Source: G020353115 sp964481765 (GTDB taxonomy: Bacteria; Bacteroidota; Bacteroidia; Bacteroidales; VadinHA17). Taken from it: a stretch of DNA of 38,021 nt. Each line of letters opens with the position of its first letter. Position 1 is the stretch's first letter. The notes under the pieces were generated by a model. The model saw only the letters and a program-made list of their open reading frames with translations, had not been told where the DNA came from and searched no databases. Location: positions 1 to 38,021 of the forward strand of contig CAYZVJ010000021.1 in NCBI GenBank assembly GCA_964481765.1, given 5' to 3'. The position numbers were made by a program, and so were the translations under genes. Shown here one piece after another: positions 8,275 to 17,315 of the stretch.

Positions 8275-9114
8275 TTATAGGGTACCCCCCATTTCATAAA
8301 CCAGATCTTTTAACCAGTTGGCCCATTCCTGATGGGTTGAAGATCTATCAAAAGTTGTGAATGGAATGGGTTTCCCAAATTTCATCCTGATCTTTTTATC
8401 TTTCTGCATGAACATTTCATCAAAAAGATAAAACATTTCAAGGTTTATTTTTATCCTTAAAAACTTTCTGATGTTTGCAAGGTTATAAAAGAAATTTGAA
8501 TTTTTCCCGTGAAAATGCACCGGGATAATATCCCGTTCATGCTGTATCGCTTTGATGATAATATGTTTTTTCCATTCCACATCCATGATTCTTCCGGAGG
8601 TCTTCCGCGAACATAAACCGGCCGGGAAATAGAGTATCTGAGAGTCCGACCGGTAGGCCTCCTCCATCTGCTGTACTGCTTCCCTTGATTGTCCCCCAAA
8701 CTTATTGATGGGAAGGAAAATAGACCGGAGGTTAGGGATGTTGAACAGAAGATCATTGACCGGAAAAAACAAATCGGGAAATATCTTTCCAACCTCCTTA
8801 ATAAATACCATGCCATCCAATCCACCCAGCGGATGATTTGCCACGAAAATAAACCGGCCCTCTTTGGGGACATTCTCCAAATCCTCAACCGTATGGGTTA
8901 TCTGCATGATGTCAAGCGCCCCGTTTATAAACGCCAACCCCTCAAGGTCCTTCTTTTCCGTGAGGATAAAGTTAAGTTCATCCTGATGGATCACTCGCTT
9001 AATGTATCGAAGTAGGAATACAGGCAATATCCGATACAATCCTGGCTTACTCTGACGGATTATTTGATCGATATATATCCTGTTATCGTTGGTGGTTGAT
9101 TCTGTATCGTTCAC
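8275..9114 (-). CDS. glsA: PlsC-like O-acyltransferase, probable GlsA
   Basis: A 279-residue lysophospholipid-acyltransferase-like protein. The catalytic block is ANHPLGGLDGM with His94 and Asp100, an H-x5-D spacing in place of the H-x4-D of classical PlsC, as I recall for the hemolysin-associated acyltransferases. Downstream LYFPAGLCSRK (around 160) matches the FPEGTRS-type substrate-binding motif in altered form. In Bacteroides GlsA adds the second, ester-linked fatty acid to the N-acylated glycine made by GlsB. Start is a GTG at 9114. It is divergent from mraZ, and the first gene of a two-gene operon with the glsB-like gene. General phospholipid synthesis is a less likely alternative given the neighbour. 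Confidence 0.75.
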   Translation of the reverse strand: MNDTESTTNDNRIYIDQIIRQSKPGLYRILPVFLLRYIKRVIHQDELNFILTEKKDLEGLAFINGALDIMQITHTVEDLENVPKEGRFIFVANHPLGGLDGMVFIKEVGKIFPDLFFPVNDLLFNIPNLRSIFLPINKFGGQSREAVQQMEEAYRSDSQILYFPAGLCSRKTSGRIMDVEWKKHIIIKAIQHERDIIPVHFHGKNSNFFYNLANIRKFLRIKINLEMFYLFDEMFMQKDKKIRMKFGKPIPFTTFDRSSTHQEWANWLKDLVYEMGGTL

Positions 9115-9157
9115 ACGTTAAAAATTTGACCTGCAGCTTGCAAGATTGAATGCAATA

Positions 9158-9165
9158 CAAAACTA
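9158..9165 (-). promoter_or_regulatory. Candidate -7 element for the glsA-glsB pair
   Basis: Read on the minus strand this is TAGTTTTG, an exact TAnnTTTG match, 43 bases before the GTG start at 9114. No TTTG is seen at the -33 position, so support is partial. Confidence 0.35.
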
Positions 9166-9224
9166 TTAAAAATTCACGTGTTGTACTATAGATGAACCTT
9201 TTCGGATATAAAGTTTTCAACAAA

Positions 9225-9265
9225 GTGGTAAAAAATGGGTAAAAGTGGTAGAAAGTGGGAAAAAT
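9225..9265 (+). promoter_or_regulatory. MraZ-binding box array upstream of the dcw operon
   Basis: Four direct repeats with an exact 10-base period: TGG begins at 9226, 9236, 9246 and 9256 (units tggtaaaaaa, tgggtaaaag, tggtagaaag, tgggaaaaat). MraZ is known to bind direct TGGG-type repeats spaced by 10 bases in front of its own gene in other bacteria. The array ends about 33 bases before the mraZ GTG, so it should overlap or flank the promoter and mediate autorepression of the cluster. Confidence 0.8.
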
Positions 9266-9298
9266 TTCTATATTTTTACATTTTAAGGTGATTTTGTT

Positions 9299-9766
9299 GT
9301 GACAACTTTCATTGGTGAATATTCGTGCAAAGTAGATGCAAAGGGGCGAATTATGCTGCCTGCAGCATTTAAAAAGCAGATGCCCTCAACGGCGAATGAC
9401 AAATTTGTTGTAAAGAAAGACATTTTTGAGCAATGCCTTGTCATGTACCCGATGGATGAATGGGAGAGGCAGAACAAACTGATAAGAAGTAAGTTAAATC
9501 CTTATAATAAAGAGCATAACCGGTTCCTCCGAAATTTTTACCGTGGTACGGCAGAGTTGATCCTTGACAGCAATAACCGGATGTTGATTCCCAAAAGGTT
9601 GCTTGAGCTGGTGGGCATCAGGAAAGAGGTCATTCTGGCAGGGCAGGATGGTAAAATAGAGATCTGGGCTAAAGATATATACGATAGAGCAGCGGAAGGT
9701 GAGGATGAATTTGCATCCCTTGCTGAAAAGATCATGGGTGGTACCTTGAACGAACAGAATGAATAA
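9299..9766 (+). CDS. mraZ: Division/cell wall cluster transcriptional regulator MraZ
   Basis: 155 residues, the usual MraZ length, with two SpoVT/AbrB-like halves: FIGEYSCKVDAKGRIMLPAAF at the N-terminus and the repeated DSNNRMLIPKRLLELVG in the second half. MraZ forms a ring-shaped oligomer that binds repeats upstream of its own gene and represses the dcw operon. The matching operator array lies just upstream. Start is GTG 9299, chosen because it gives the canonical N-terminus. The stop TAA overlaps the rsmH ATG by one base, indicating translational coupling. Confidence 0.97.
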   Translation: MTTFIGEYSCKVDAKGRIMLPAAFKKQMPSTANDKFVVKKDIFEQCLVMYPMDEWERQNKLIRSKLNPYNKEHNRFLRNFYRGTAELILDSNNRMLIPKRLLELVGIRKEVILAGQDGKIEIWAKDIYDRAAEGEDEFASLAEKIMGGTLNEQNE

Positions 9767-10665
9767 TGACATATCATACACCGGTTCTTTTAAACGAGAG
9801 TGTGGATGGATTGGAAATTAATCCGGAGGGAATCTATGTAGATGCGACATTCGGGGGAGGCGGGCATTCAAGGGAAATCATTCAGCGACTAAAAACCGGT
9901 CGTTTAATTGCGTTTGATCAGGACGAAGATGCTGAAAGAAATGTAATTAAAGACGAACGGTTTTTGTTTATCAATCAGAATTTCAGGTATTTAAGAAATA
10001 ACCTGAAATACCATGGCATCCAATCCATTGATGGTTTATTAGCCGACCTGGGGGTATCTTCTCACCATCTGGACGTGCCGGAAAGAGGATTTTCATTTTC
10101 CCACAGGGGAGGGTTGGATATGCGCATGAACAGGAGAGCTTCTTTGACAGCCGGGGAAGTGCTGAACAGCTATAGTGAAGAGGATCTCCAGGGCATCTTT
10201 TCCTCTTATGGAGAGATCAGGAATAGTAAGAAGCTGGCACACCGGATTATTCAGGCAAGGAGGGAGAGGACAGTTGAGGAGGTACAACAATTTGTCGAAT
10301 TGATCGGACCTTGTATACCAACAAAGCATGAAAGTAAGTACCTGGCCAGGGTTTTTCAGGCACTCCGCATTGAGGTTAACCGGGAATTGGATTGCCTGAA
10401 TGAATTATTGGCGCAATGTGTAGATCTGATTAAAAAAGAGGGTCGCCTTGTCATGATCACCTATCACTCACTTGAGGACAGAATGGTCAAGAATTTTGTC
10501 AGATCGGGTAATGCAGATGGTTTGTTAGATAAGGATTTTTACGGGAATATAGAGGTGCCTTTTGCTCCGGTAAACAAGAAAGTCATTGTTCCGGGAGCGC
10601 ACGAAATACGCAGGAATAGCAGGGCACGAAGTGCAAAACTGAGAATTGCCAGAAAGGTGATATGA
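9766..10665 (+). CDS. rsmH: 16S rRNA (cytosine1402-N4)-methyltransferase RsmH (MraW)
   Basis: SAM-dependent methyltransferase that, with RsmI, makes m4Cm1402 in the ribosomal P site. 299 residues, normal length. The start MTYHTPVLLNESVDGL and the SAM-binding DATFGGGGHS (26-35) are diagnostic, as are GLLADLGVSSHHLD, ERGFSF, LDMRMN and the late ITYHSLEDRMVKNF. It overlaps mraZ by one base and ftsL by four bases (ATGA), within the dcw operon. Confidence 0.97.
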   Translation: MTYHTPVLLNESVDGLEINPEGIYVDATFGGGGHSREIIQRLKTGRLIAFDQDEDAERNVIKDERFLFINQNFRYLRNNLKYHGIQSIDGLLADLGVSSHHLDVPERGFSFSHRGGLDMRMNRRASLTAGEVLNSYSEEDLQGIFSSYGEIRNSKKLAHRIIQARRERTVEEVQQFVELIGPCIPTKHESKYLARVFQALRIEVNRELDCLNELLAQCVDLIKKEGRLVMITYHSLEDRMVKNFVRSGNADGLLDKDFYGNIEVPFAPVNKKVIVPGAHEIRRNSRARSAKLRIARKVI

Positions 10666-11039
10666 GAAAAGGAAGAAACATAGAGTTTATTGAAGATCAA
10701 CATGCACAGAAAGAGACAAGAAAAAGCTCTTTCCGGAATTTTATCGATGGTACGGTGCTAACCAGGGAGACGGTCATCAAACAACTGCCCTATATCATTT
10801 TTGTTGTGTTTCTGGCAATCCTCTACATCGGGAACAGGTATCATGCCGAGAAAGTAGTCAGAGAGACCGTTTCTCTTCAAAATGAGGTAAAGGAACTGCG
10901 GGCGGAAGCCATTACAACATCTGCCGAGCTGATGTCCAAAAGCCGGCAATCTGCAGTGGCAAAAATGGTAGAAGAGAATGATTTGGGTTTGGTAGAGCTC
11001 CTTGATCCACCCGGGAAGATTGTATTGAATAAAAAGTAG
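10662..11039 (+). CDS. ftsL: FtsL-like divisome protein
   Basis: A 125-residue bitopic membrane protein: basic cytoplasmic N-terminus (1-40), one transmembrane segment (about 41-57, QLPYIIFVVFLAILYIG), then a periplasmic heptad-like coiled coil (about 62-95). This architecture and its place between rsmH and the division transpeptidase identify it as FtsL, which joins FtsQ and FtsB to activate FtsWI. Sequence conservation is low in this family, so the call rests on topology and position. The start overlaps rsmH by four bases. Confidence 0.82.
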   Translation: MRKGRNIEFIEDQHAQKETRKSSFRNFIDGTVLTRETVIKQLPYIIFVVFLAILYIGNRYHAEKVVRETVSLQNEVKELRAEAITTSAELMSKSRQSAVAKMVEENDLGLVELLDPPGKIVLNKK

Positions 11040-11049
11040 ATCGGTTCAC

Positions 11050-13170
11050 ATGTCGTTAAAAAGGGATATCGTCTGGAGAGTCGCCATCATCTACATCGGG
11101 GTTCTGTTATTCTCGATCGCCATTGTAGGAAAGATCATCTATTTGCAATTTGTAAAGGGGAATGAATTAGCTGCAAAAGCCGAAACATTAACACTGAAGG
11201 AGTTCATTATTCAACCGAATCGCGGTGATATTTATGCTTCGGATAATCGACTGCTTGCAAGTAACATTCCTTACTATGAAATCAGGATGGATCTGAACAG
11301 TAATGCCATGTCAACAGAACTGTTTAACCGCAACATCGATTCTCTGGCCTACTGTTTATCCCGTCTGTTTAAAGATAAATCCAGTTATGCCTATAAACAG
11401 GAGTTGATGACCGCAAGAAGGAATGGGGAACGATACCATCTGATCCAGCGGGGAGTGAGTTACACAAAATTAAAAGAGTTAAAAACATTCCCCATTTTCC
11501 GTGAAGGACGATATAAAGGTGGATTCATTTATGTGCAGGACAACCAACGGATATTGCCTCATTCAAACCTGGCTTCCCGCACCATTGGCTACCTGACGAA
11601 AGGGAGTTCGGGCAACGTGGTTGGCATAGAAGGAGCCTATGACCATGAACTTAGTGGAAGAGTTGGTGTAAGACTGATGCAAAAATTATCCGGGAATGTC
11701 TGGATGCCGGTTACGGATAAAAATGAAGTAGAACCCAAGGACGGGAATGATATCATTACCACCATCGATATAAACCTGCAGGATGTAGCTGAAAATGCCT
11801 TGCTCAGTCAATTGATCAAACATGATGCCCATCACGGATCGGTGATCCTGATGGAAGTGAAAACAGGCGAAGTAAAGGCAATCGTGAATCTTGAAAAAGG
11901 GCGGGACGGAAAATACAGGGAAAATTACAATTACGCCATCGGAGAAAGTACTGAACCCGGTTCGACATTTAAACTTGCTTCTCTTCTGGTTGCTCTGGAA
12001 GATGGAGTGGTTCAGCTGGAAGATACCATTGATGCAGGAAATGGTGTGGTTCGTTTCTATGATAAAGATATCCACGATACGAAACGGGGGGGGTATGGCA
12101 AGATAACCGTAAAAGAAGCATTTGAGGTTTCTTCGAATGTCGGAGTCTCCAAATTGATTTATGAAAATTATCACAACCGCCCTGCTGATTTTGTTGACCG
12201 GCTGTATGCCATGAGGCTGAATGAGAAACTGGGAGTGGAGATTAAAGGGGAAGGCCTGCCACAGATCAAATATCCGGGAGATCCCTATTGGTCGGGTATA
12301 TCATTGCCGATGATGTCTCATGGATATGAAGTGAGAATGACACCACTGCAGATCCTTGCATTTTATAATGCTATTGCTAACAATGGCAAAATGGTAAAAC
12401 CAAGGTTTGTAAAGGAGATACGGTACCATGGAAATGTCGTAAAGCGATTCGAGACGGAGGTTCTTAATCCCTCCATCTGTTCCAAAGAAACCGTTAAAAA
12501 AGCAATCAAAATGCTTGAAGGGGTCGTGGAAAATGGCACAGCGAAAAACCTGAATAATTCAAACTACCCGATTGCAGGCAAGACAGGAACTGCGCAAATT
12601 GCAAACGAGAGATATGGATATACCGTCGATTCCAAGGTCTCTTACCAGGCATCTTTCGTGGGTTTCTTTCCCTCTGATAACCCGATGTACTCCTGTATGG
12701 TCGTTGTGAATTCTCCTTCGAACGCAGTCTACTACGGAAACCTGGTTGCCGGGCCTGTCTTTAAAGAAATTGCCGATAAAGTCTATGCAACAAAGATCTA
12801 TTTACTGAGAGATCAGATATCCGCTAATCAGGATGAATTTGATTATCCTTATTCAAAACACGGATCGAAAAAAGACCTGACACTGGTTTTATCATCACTG
12901 GGTATTCAGGTTGAAGGAGGGGATGAAGAATCTGAGTGGGTTGCTACCCATAAACACGATACTCATGTTGAAATTCAGAATATAAAGATAAACAGGAACC
13001 TCGTACCCAATGTTGTGGAGATGGGGTTGCAGGATGCCATCTATCTTCTGGAAGAACTTGGATTAAAAGTGGTGGTGAATGGACGGGGAAAAGTGATAAA
13101 ACAATCGCTTGCTCCCGGAACAGTGATCCATCCGGGGCAGGTGATTCAATTGGGCATGAGTTTTAGTTAA
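11050..13170 (+). CDS. ftsI: Division transpeptidase FtsI/PBP3 with C-terminal PASTA domain
   Basis: Class B penicillin-binding protein that crosslinks septal peptidoglycan with FtsW. 706 residues: a single N-terminal transmembrane helix (about 11-30), a pedestal domain opening with QPNRGDIYASD, then the transpeptidase domain with SxxK (Ser305-Lys308, GSTFK), SSN (361-363) and KTG (511-513, AGKTGTAQ). The last 60-70 residues (LVPNVVEMGLQDAIYLLEEL ... VIHPGQVIQLGMS) form a PASTA domain, typical of Bacteroidota FtsI and absent from the E. coli protein. It lies 10 bases after ftsL. Confidence 0.96.
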   Translation: MSLKRDIVWRVAIIYIGVLLFSIAIVGKIIYLQFVKGNELAAKAETLTLKEFIIQPNRGDIYASDNRLLASNIPYYEIRMDLNSNAMSTELFNRNIDSLAYCLSRLFKDKSSYAYKQELMTARRNGERYHLIQRGVSYTKLKELKTFPIFREGRYKGGFIYVQDNQRILPHSNLASRTIGYLTKGSSGNVVGIEGAYDHELSGRVGVRLMQKLSGNVWMPVTDKNEVEPKDGNDIITTIDINLQDVAENALLSQLIKHDAHHGSVILMEVKTGEVKAIVNLEKGRDGKYRENYNYAIGESTEPGSTFKLASLLVALEDGVVQLEDTIDAGNGVVRFYDKDIHDTKRGGYGKITVKEAFEVSSNVGVSKLIYENYHNRPADFVDRLYAMRLNEKLGVEIKGEGLPQIKYPGDPYWSGISLPMMSHGYEVRMTPLQILAFYNAIANNGKMVKPRFVKEIRYHGNVVKRFETEVLNPSICSKETVKKAIKMLEGVVENGTAKNLNNSNYPIAGKTGTAQIANERYGYTVDSKVSYQASFVGFFPSDNPMYSCMVVVNSPSNAVYYGNLVAGPVFKEIADKVYATKIYLLRDQISANQDEFDYPYSKHGSKKDLTLVLSSLGIQVEGGDEESEWVATHKHDTHVEIQNIKINRNLVPNVVEMGLQDAIYLLEELGLKVVVNGRGKVIKQSLAPGTVIHPGQVIQLGMSFS

Positions 13171-13184
13171 TCCATAACAAATCG

Positions 13185-14645
13185 ATGAAGCGTTTATCAG
13201 ATATTTTGGAAGGAGTTGCAGTGGAGCAGTTCATGGGGAATCAGGATCTCATGATCTCCTCGTTGGAATTTGATTCCAGAAAAGTGGAAGATGGGTGTTG
13301 TTTCATAGCCGTCAGGGGCACGCGGGTAAACGGACATCGCTTTATCCAGGATGCCATCCGGAATGGAGCAAATGCAATCGTATGCGAGGAGCTGCCAGAA
13401 CCAATCAGCGAAGGGATCACATACATCCGGGTTACCAGCTCAAGCCATACCCTGGGCGAAATGGCATGCAACTTTTTTGAAAAACCTGCTGAAAAATTGA
13501 AACTTATTGGGATTACAGGTACAAACGGAAAAACCACAACGGCTAACCTGGTGTATCGATCGTTGAGAAAACAGGATATAAACGCCGGATTGATTTCTAC
13601 CATTGGAAATTTTATCGGTGACCAGGAATTAGAGACTACCCATACTACTCCTGATGCGATAATCCTCAATTCACTGCTACACCGTATGGTTGAAGAGAAT
13701 TGTGAATATGCTGTCATGGAAGTCAGTTCTCATGCAATAAGTCAAAACCGTATCGCCGGGTTAACATTCCATGTTGCTGTGTTTACCAACCTGACCCACG
13801 ACCATCTCGATTATCATGGCAGTTTTGACGACTACCTTGCTGCCAAGAAAAAACTCTTTGATGGATTGGAGAAAAAATCCATAGCCCTCTATAACCTGGA
13901 TGATAAACATGGGGAAATTTTGATTCAAAATTGTCCTGCCGGAATAAAATCATTCGGGTTACATACAATCGCCGACTTTAAAGGGAAGGTCATCGAGAGT
14001 CATTTCAATGGCATGCAGATGCGAATTGATCAGGCAGAAGTCTGGACACGATTCACAGGTGAATTCAATGCATACAACCTGCTGGCCTGTTACGCTACCT
14101 GTAGAATCCTGGGTTTTGAGAAAACCAAATCACTGCAAATCCTGAGTGACCTGTTGCCTGTTCCCGGACGTTTCGAAATCATTACATCCGATAACGGTGT
14201 TATTGCTGTGGTAGATTATGCACATACTCCCGATGCGCTGGAAAACGTCCTGGATACAATCAATAAAATAAGAAAAAAACATCAGCAGGTTATTACAGTA
14301 GTCGGAGCAGGTGGAGACAGGGATAAAACAAAACGGCCGGTTATGGGTAGCGTTGCTGCCACTGCAAGTGATAAACTAATCCTCACTTCTGATAATCCCC
14401 GAAATGAAAATCCGAATGATATTATTCAGGATATGCTTGAGGGAATTCAAAAAAATCAGAGAAAGAAAGTGGTGAGTATTCAGGATAGAAAGGAAGCCAT
14501 TCGGATGGCTTCCCTTCTTGCCAGGAGAGAAGATATCATTTTAATCGCCGGTAAAGGTCATGAAACCTATCAGGAGATAAAAGGCACGAAATATCAGTTC
14601 GATGACAGGGAAGTGATCCGGGAGTTATTTGAAACAACGGGTTGA
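13185..14645 (+). CDS. murE: UDP-MurNAc-tripeptide synthetase MurE (meso-diaminopimelate type)
   Basis: Cytoplasmic ATP-dependent ligase that adds the third stem amino acid to UDP-MurNAc-L-Ala-D-Glu. 486 residues with the P-loop GTNGKTTT (112-119), ETTHTTPDA, MEVSSHA, and DYAHTPDALENVL. The amino-acid selectivity motif is DNPRNENP starting at Asp403; DNPR is the signature of meso-DAP-adding MurE, whereas lysine enzymes differ here. It lies 14 bases after ftsI. In this cluster murF does not follow, so the next ligase must be encoded elsewhere. Confidence 0.97.
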   Translation: MKRLSDILEGVAVEQFMGNQDLMISSLEFDSRKVEDGCCFIAVRGTRVNGHRFIQDAIRNGANAIVCEELPEPISEGITYIRVTSSSHTLGEMACNFFEKPAEKLKLIGITGTNGKTTTANLVYRSLRKQDINAGLISTIGNFIGDQELETTHTTPDAIILNSLLHRMVEENCEYAVMEVSSHAISQNRIAGLTFHVAVFTNLTHDHLDYHGSFDDYLAAKKKLFDGLEKKSIALYNLDDKHGEILIQNCPAGIKSFGLHTIADFKGKVIESHFNGMQMRIDQAEVWTRFTGEFNAYNLLACYATCRILGFEKTKSLQILSDLLPVPGRFEIITSDNGVIAVVDYAHTPDALENVLDTINKIRKKHQQVITVVGAGGDRDKTKRPVMGSVAATASDKLILTSDNPRNENPNDIIQDMLEGIQKNQRKKVVSIQDRKEAIRMASLLARREDIILIAGKGHETYQEIKGTKYQFDDREVIRELFETTG

Positions 14646-14693
14646 TAAAACGTTAATGAATTCATAAAAAAGCAACAATAAAGGATCTGATCC

Positions 14694-15944
14694 ATGTTCT
14701 ATTATCTGTTCGAATACCTTGAAACACTTGATTTTCCCGGAGCAGGAATGTTCCAGTATATATCCTTTCGTTCTGCTATGGCCGTCATATTTTCACTGAT
14801 TATTTCACTCCTGTTTGGGAAGAAAATTATTCATGCCCTGAAGAAAAGACAGGTTGGTGAGGTAGTTCGGGATCTTAACCTGGAGGGACAGTATCAAAAG
14901 ACCGGAACTCCCTCAATGGGGGGAATTATTATCCTGACTTCAATTCTGATTCCGACATTGCTGTTTGGGGACCTTGGAAATATATATGTGATCCTGATGC
15001 TTATTACTACAGTATGGCTCGGATTTGTCGGCTTTGTGGATGATTACATTAAGATATTTAAAAAGAATAAAGCAGGATTGACCGGTAAATTTAAGATCCT
15101 TGGCCAGGTATTACTCGGATTAATTGTTGGCTTAACCCTTTACCTGAGCGATGATGTTTTTATCAGAGAACGAATCCCTATTGAACAATCGGAGACCTCG
15201 ACACAGGTTCTGCAATCCGCAGAAGAAGAACCGGGAACCATGAAATACATTAACAGGGATGTGAAATCCACAAAAACGACAATTCCCTTTTTTAAAAACA
15301 ATGAGTTCGATTATGCCTATATCGTGGCATTCCTTGGAGAGAAAAAACAAAAATGGGCATGGGTGGTTTTTGTTATCGTGACTGTTTTCATCGTAACGGC
15401 AGTATCCAACGGGGCAAACCTGACGGATGGACTGGATGGCCTGGCAACGGGAACATCAGCGATCATCGGTACTACCCTTGGAATTCTTGCGTACGTATCA
15501 GGTAATGTGATCATTGCCGATTATCTGAATATCATGTATATCCCCAATACCGGTGAACTGGTGATTTTTGCCAGTGCCTTCATCGGGGCAACAATTGGCT
15601 TCTTATGGTATAATTCATACCCGGCACAGGTTTTTATGGGCGATACCGGAAGCCTGGCAATAGGAGGTATCATCGCTGTATTTGCTATTGTTATCCGGAA
15701 AGAATTACTGATCCCTATCCTGTGTGGGATATTCTTAACCGAAAGCCTCTCCGTGTTGATCCAGGTTAGCCATTTCAAACGGACAAAGAAAAAATATGGT
15801 CAGGGTAGACGGATTTTCCAGATGGCACCCATCCATCACCACTATCAGAAAAAAGGATTCTCTGAACCGAAAATTGTTATCCGGTTTTGGATCATTGGGA
15901 TCTTATTGGCAGTGATTACAATCGTAACACTGAAGATCAGGTAA
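14694..15944 (+). CDS. mraY: Phospho-MurNAc-pentapeptide transferase MraY
   Basis: Integral membrane enzyme that transfers phospho-MurNAc-pentapeptide to undecaprenyl phosphate, forming lipid I. Catalytic features: GTPSMGG (71-77), FVDDYIK with Asp116-Asp117, NLTDGLDGLATG, FMGDTGSLAIGG and the cytoplasmic PIHHHYQKKG. Length is 416 residues, against about 360 in E. coli. The extra residues sit at about 158-200 in a polar, non-membrane stretch rich in Ser, Thr and Glu; I recall a similar insertion in other Bacteroidota. The ATG at 14694 is preceded by a modest AAAGGAT ribosome-binding sequence. Confidence 0.96.
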   Translation: MFYYLFEYLETLDFPGAGMFQYISFRSAMAVIFSLIISLLFGKKIIHALKKRQVGEVVRDLNLEGQYQKTGTPSMGGIIILTSILIPTLLFGDLGNIYVILMLITTVWLGFVGFVDDYIKIFKKNKAGLTGKFKILGQVLLGLIVGLTLYLSDDVFIRERIPIEQSETSTQVLQSAEEEPGTMKYINRDVKSTKTTIPFFKNNEFDYAYIVAFLGEKKQKWAWVVFVIVTVFIVTAVSNGANLTDGLDGLATGTSAIIGTTLGILAYVSGNVIIADYLNIMYIPNTGELVIFASAFIGATIGFLWYNSYPAQVFMGDTGSLAIGGIIAVFAIVIRKELLIPILCGIFLTESLSVLIQVSHFKRTKKKYGQGRRIFQMAPIHHHYQKKGFSEPKIVIRFWIIGILLAVITIVTLKIR

Positions 15945-15971
15945 GGTGGGAAAAATTAATCGAGATGCAGA

Positions 15972-17309
15972 ATGAAAAAGAAAATTACAATTCTGGGTGC
16001 GGGAGAAAGTGGTGTCGGAGCTGCAGTACTGGCAAAAAAACAGGGATTTGAACCCTTTGTATCAGATAACGGCACCATTAAGGAAAAATATAAAACGGTT
16101 CTTTCAAAATATGGAATTGAATGGGAGGAGAAAAAACATTCCGGTGAATTAATCGGCGATTCAGTTGAAGTGATCAAAAGCCCTGGTATCCCGGATGACG
16201 CTGAGATTGTTGCATTCCTTACTAAGAGAAGAATACCGGTTATCTCAGAGATCGAGTTCGCGGGAAGGTATACCACAGCCATGAAAATCTGCATCACCGG
16301 AAGCAATGGCAAGACAACCACAACATCCTGGATCTACCATATGTTGTGCAAGGCAGGAATGAATGCTGCACTGGCTGGAAATGTGGGTAGAAGTTTTGCC
16401 CTGCAGGTTGCCGAAGGGAGTTATGATTACTATGTTATTGAATTGAGCAGTTTTCAACTCGATGGAATGTTTGACTTCAGGGCGGATATTGGAATCCTGA
16501 TGAATATTTCTGCAGATCATCTTGACCGGTATGGATACGATATGCAGCGATATGTTGACTCTAAATTCAGGATCACGCAGAATCAGACTCCCGATGACTA
16601 CTTTATCTACTGTTATGATGATGAAATAACAAGGACCAACATTCACCGCACTATGGGGAAGGCGAAAAGAGTATCCTTCTCCCTTGAAACGGTCCGGGAT
16701 CAAACGGCATATTTGAAAAAAGAAACAATTAATTATCATTTCCAAAAAGAACACATAACCATGTCAATTCACGATTTAGCTCTTGAAGGAAAGCACAATG
16801 CTTTAAATTCTATGGCTGCCGGGATCGCCGGTCAGATATTGAATATCAGAAAAGAGATAATCAGGGAAAGCCTGAGCGATTTTCAGGGAGTCGAACACCG
16901 GTTGGAACATGTACTGGTAGTGCATGGAATTCGATTCATCAATGACTCGAAAGCAACCAATGTCAACTCAACATGGTATGCACTGGAAAGCATGCCGGAA
17001 AATGTTATCTGGATCGTGGGGGGAATCGATAAAGGAAACGACTATAGTGTTTTGAAAAAACTGGTAAAGAAGAAAGTGCAAGCAATCATATGTCTCGGAA
17101 AGGATAACAGCAAAATCTACAGGGCGTTTGCGGAATCTACCGAAACAATCCTGGAAACAACCTCCATGACTGATGCAGTGCGCACTGCATATTACCTGGG
17201 GAAAAAGGGAGATACGGTTTTGTTGTCACCCGCATGTGCCAGCTTTGACCTGTTTGAGAACTATGAAGACCGGGGCAGACAATTCAAGGATGCAGTTAGG
17301 TATTTGTAA
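15972..17309 (+). CDS. murD: UDP-MurNAc-L-alanine:D-glutamate ligase MurD
   Basis: Cytoplasmic ligase adding D-glutamate, the second stem residue. 445 residues, normal length. The N-terminal Rossmann start KKKITILGAGESGVGAA binds the nucleotide substrate; the P-loop is GSNGKTTTT beginning at Gly110; further Mur-ligase motifs are ELSSFQLDG, NISADHLDRY and HRLEHV, then NDSKATNVNSTWYAL. The C-terminus has LLSPACASFDLFENYEDRGRQF in pieces typical of MurD. The next gene starts six bases after its stop. Confidence 0.97.
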   Translation: MKKKITILGAGESGVGAAVLAKKQGFEPFVSDNGTIKEKYKTVLSKYGIEWEEKKHSGELIGDSVEVIKSPGIPDDAEIVAFLTKRRIPVISEIEFAGRYTTAMKICITGSNGKTTTTSWIYHMLCKAGMNAALAGNVGRSFALQVAEGSYDYYVIELSSFQLDGMFDFRADIGILMNISADHLDRYGYDMQRYVDSKFRITQNQTPDDYFIYCYDDEITRTNIHRTMGKAKRVSFSLETVRDQTAYLKKETINYHFQKEHITMSIHDLALEGKHNALNSMAAGIAGQILNIRKEIIRESLSDFQGVEHRLEHVLVVHGIRFINDSKATNVNSTWYALESMPENVIWIVGGIDKGNDYSVLKKLVKKKVQAIICLGKDNSKIYRAFAESTETILETTSMTDAVRTAYYLGKKGDTVLLSPACASFDLFENYEDRGRQFKDAVRYL

Positions 17310-17315
17310 AACATC

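Noticed and set aside
11686..12174. 162-codon minus-strand frame within ftsI
   Set aside because: Antisense shadow of a well-supported gene with conserved penicillin-binding motifs; no independent support.
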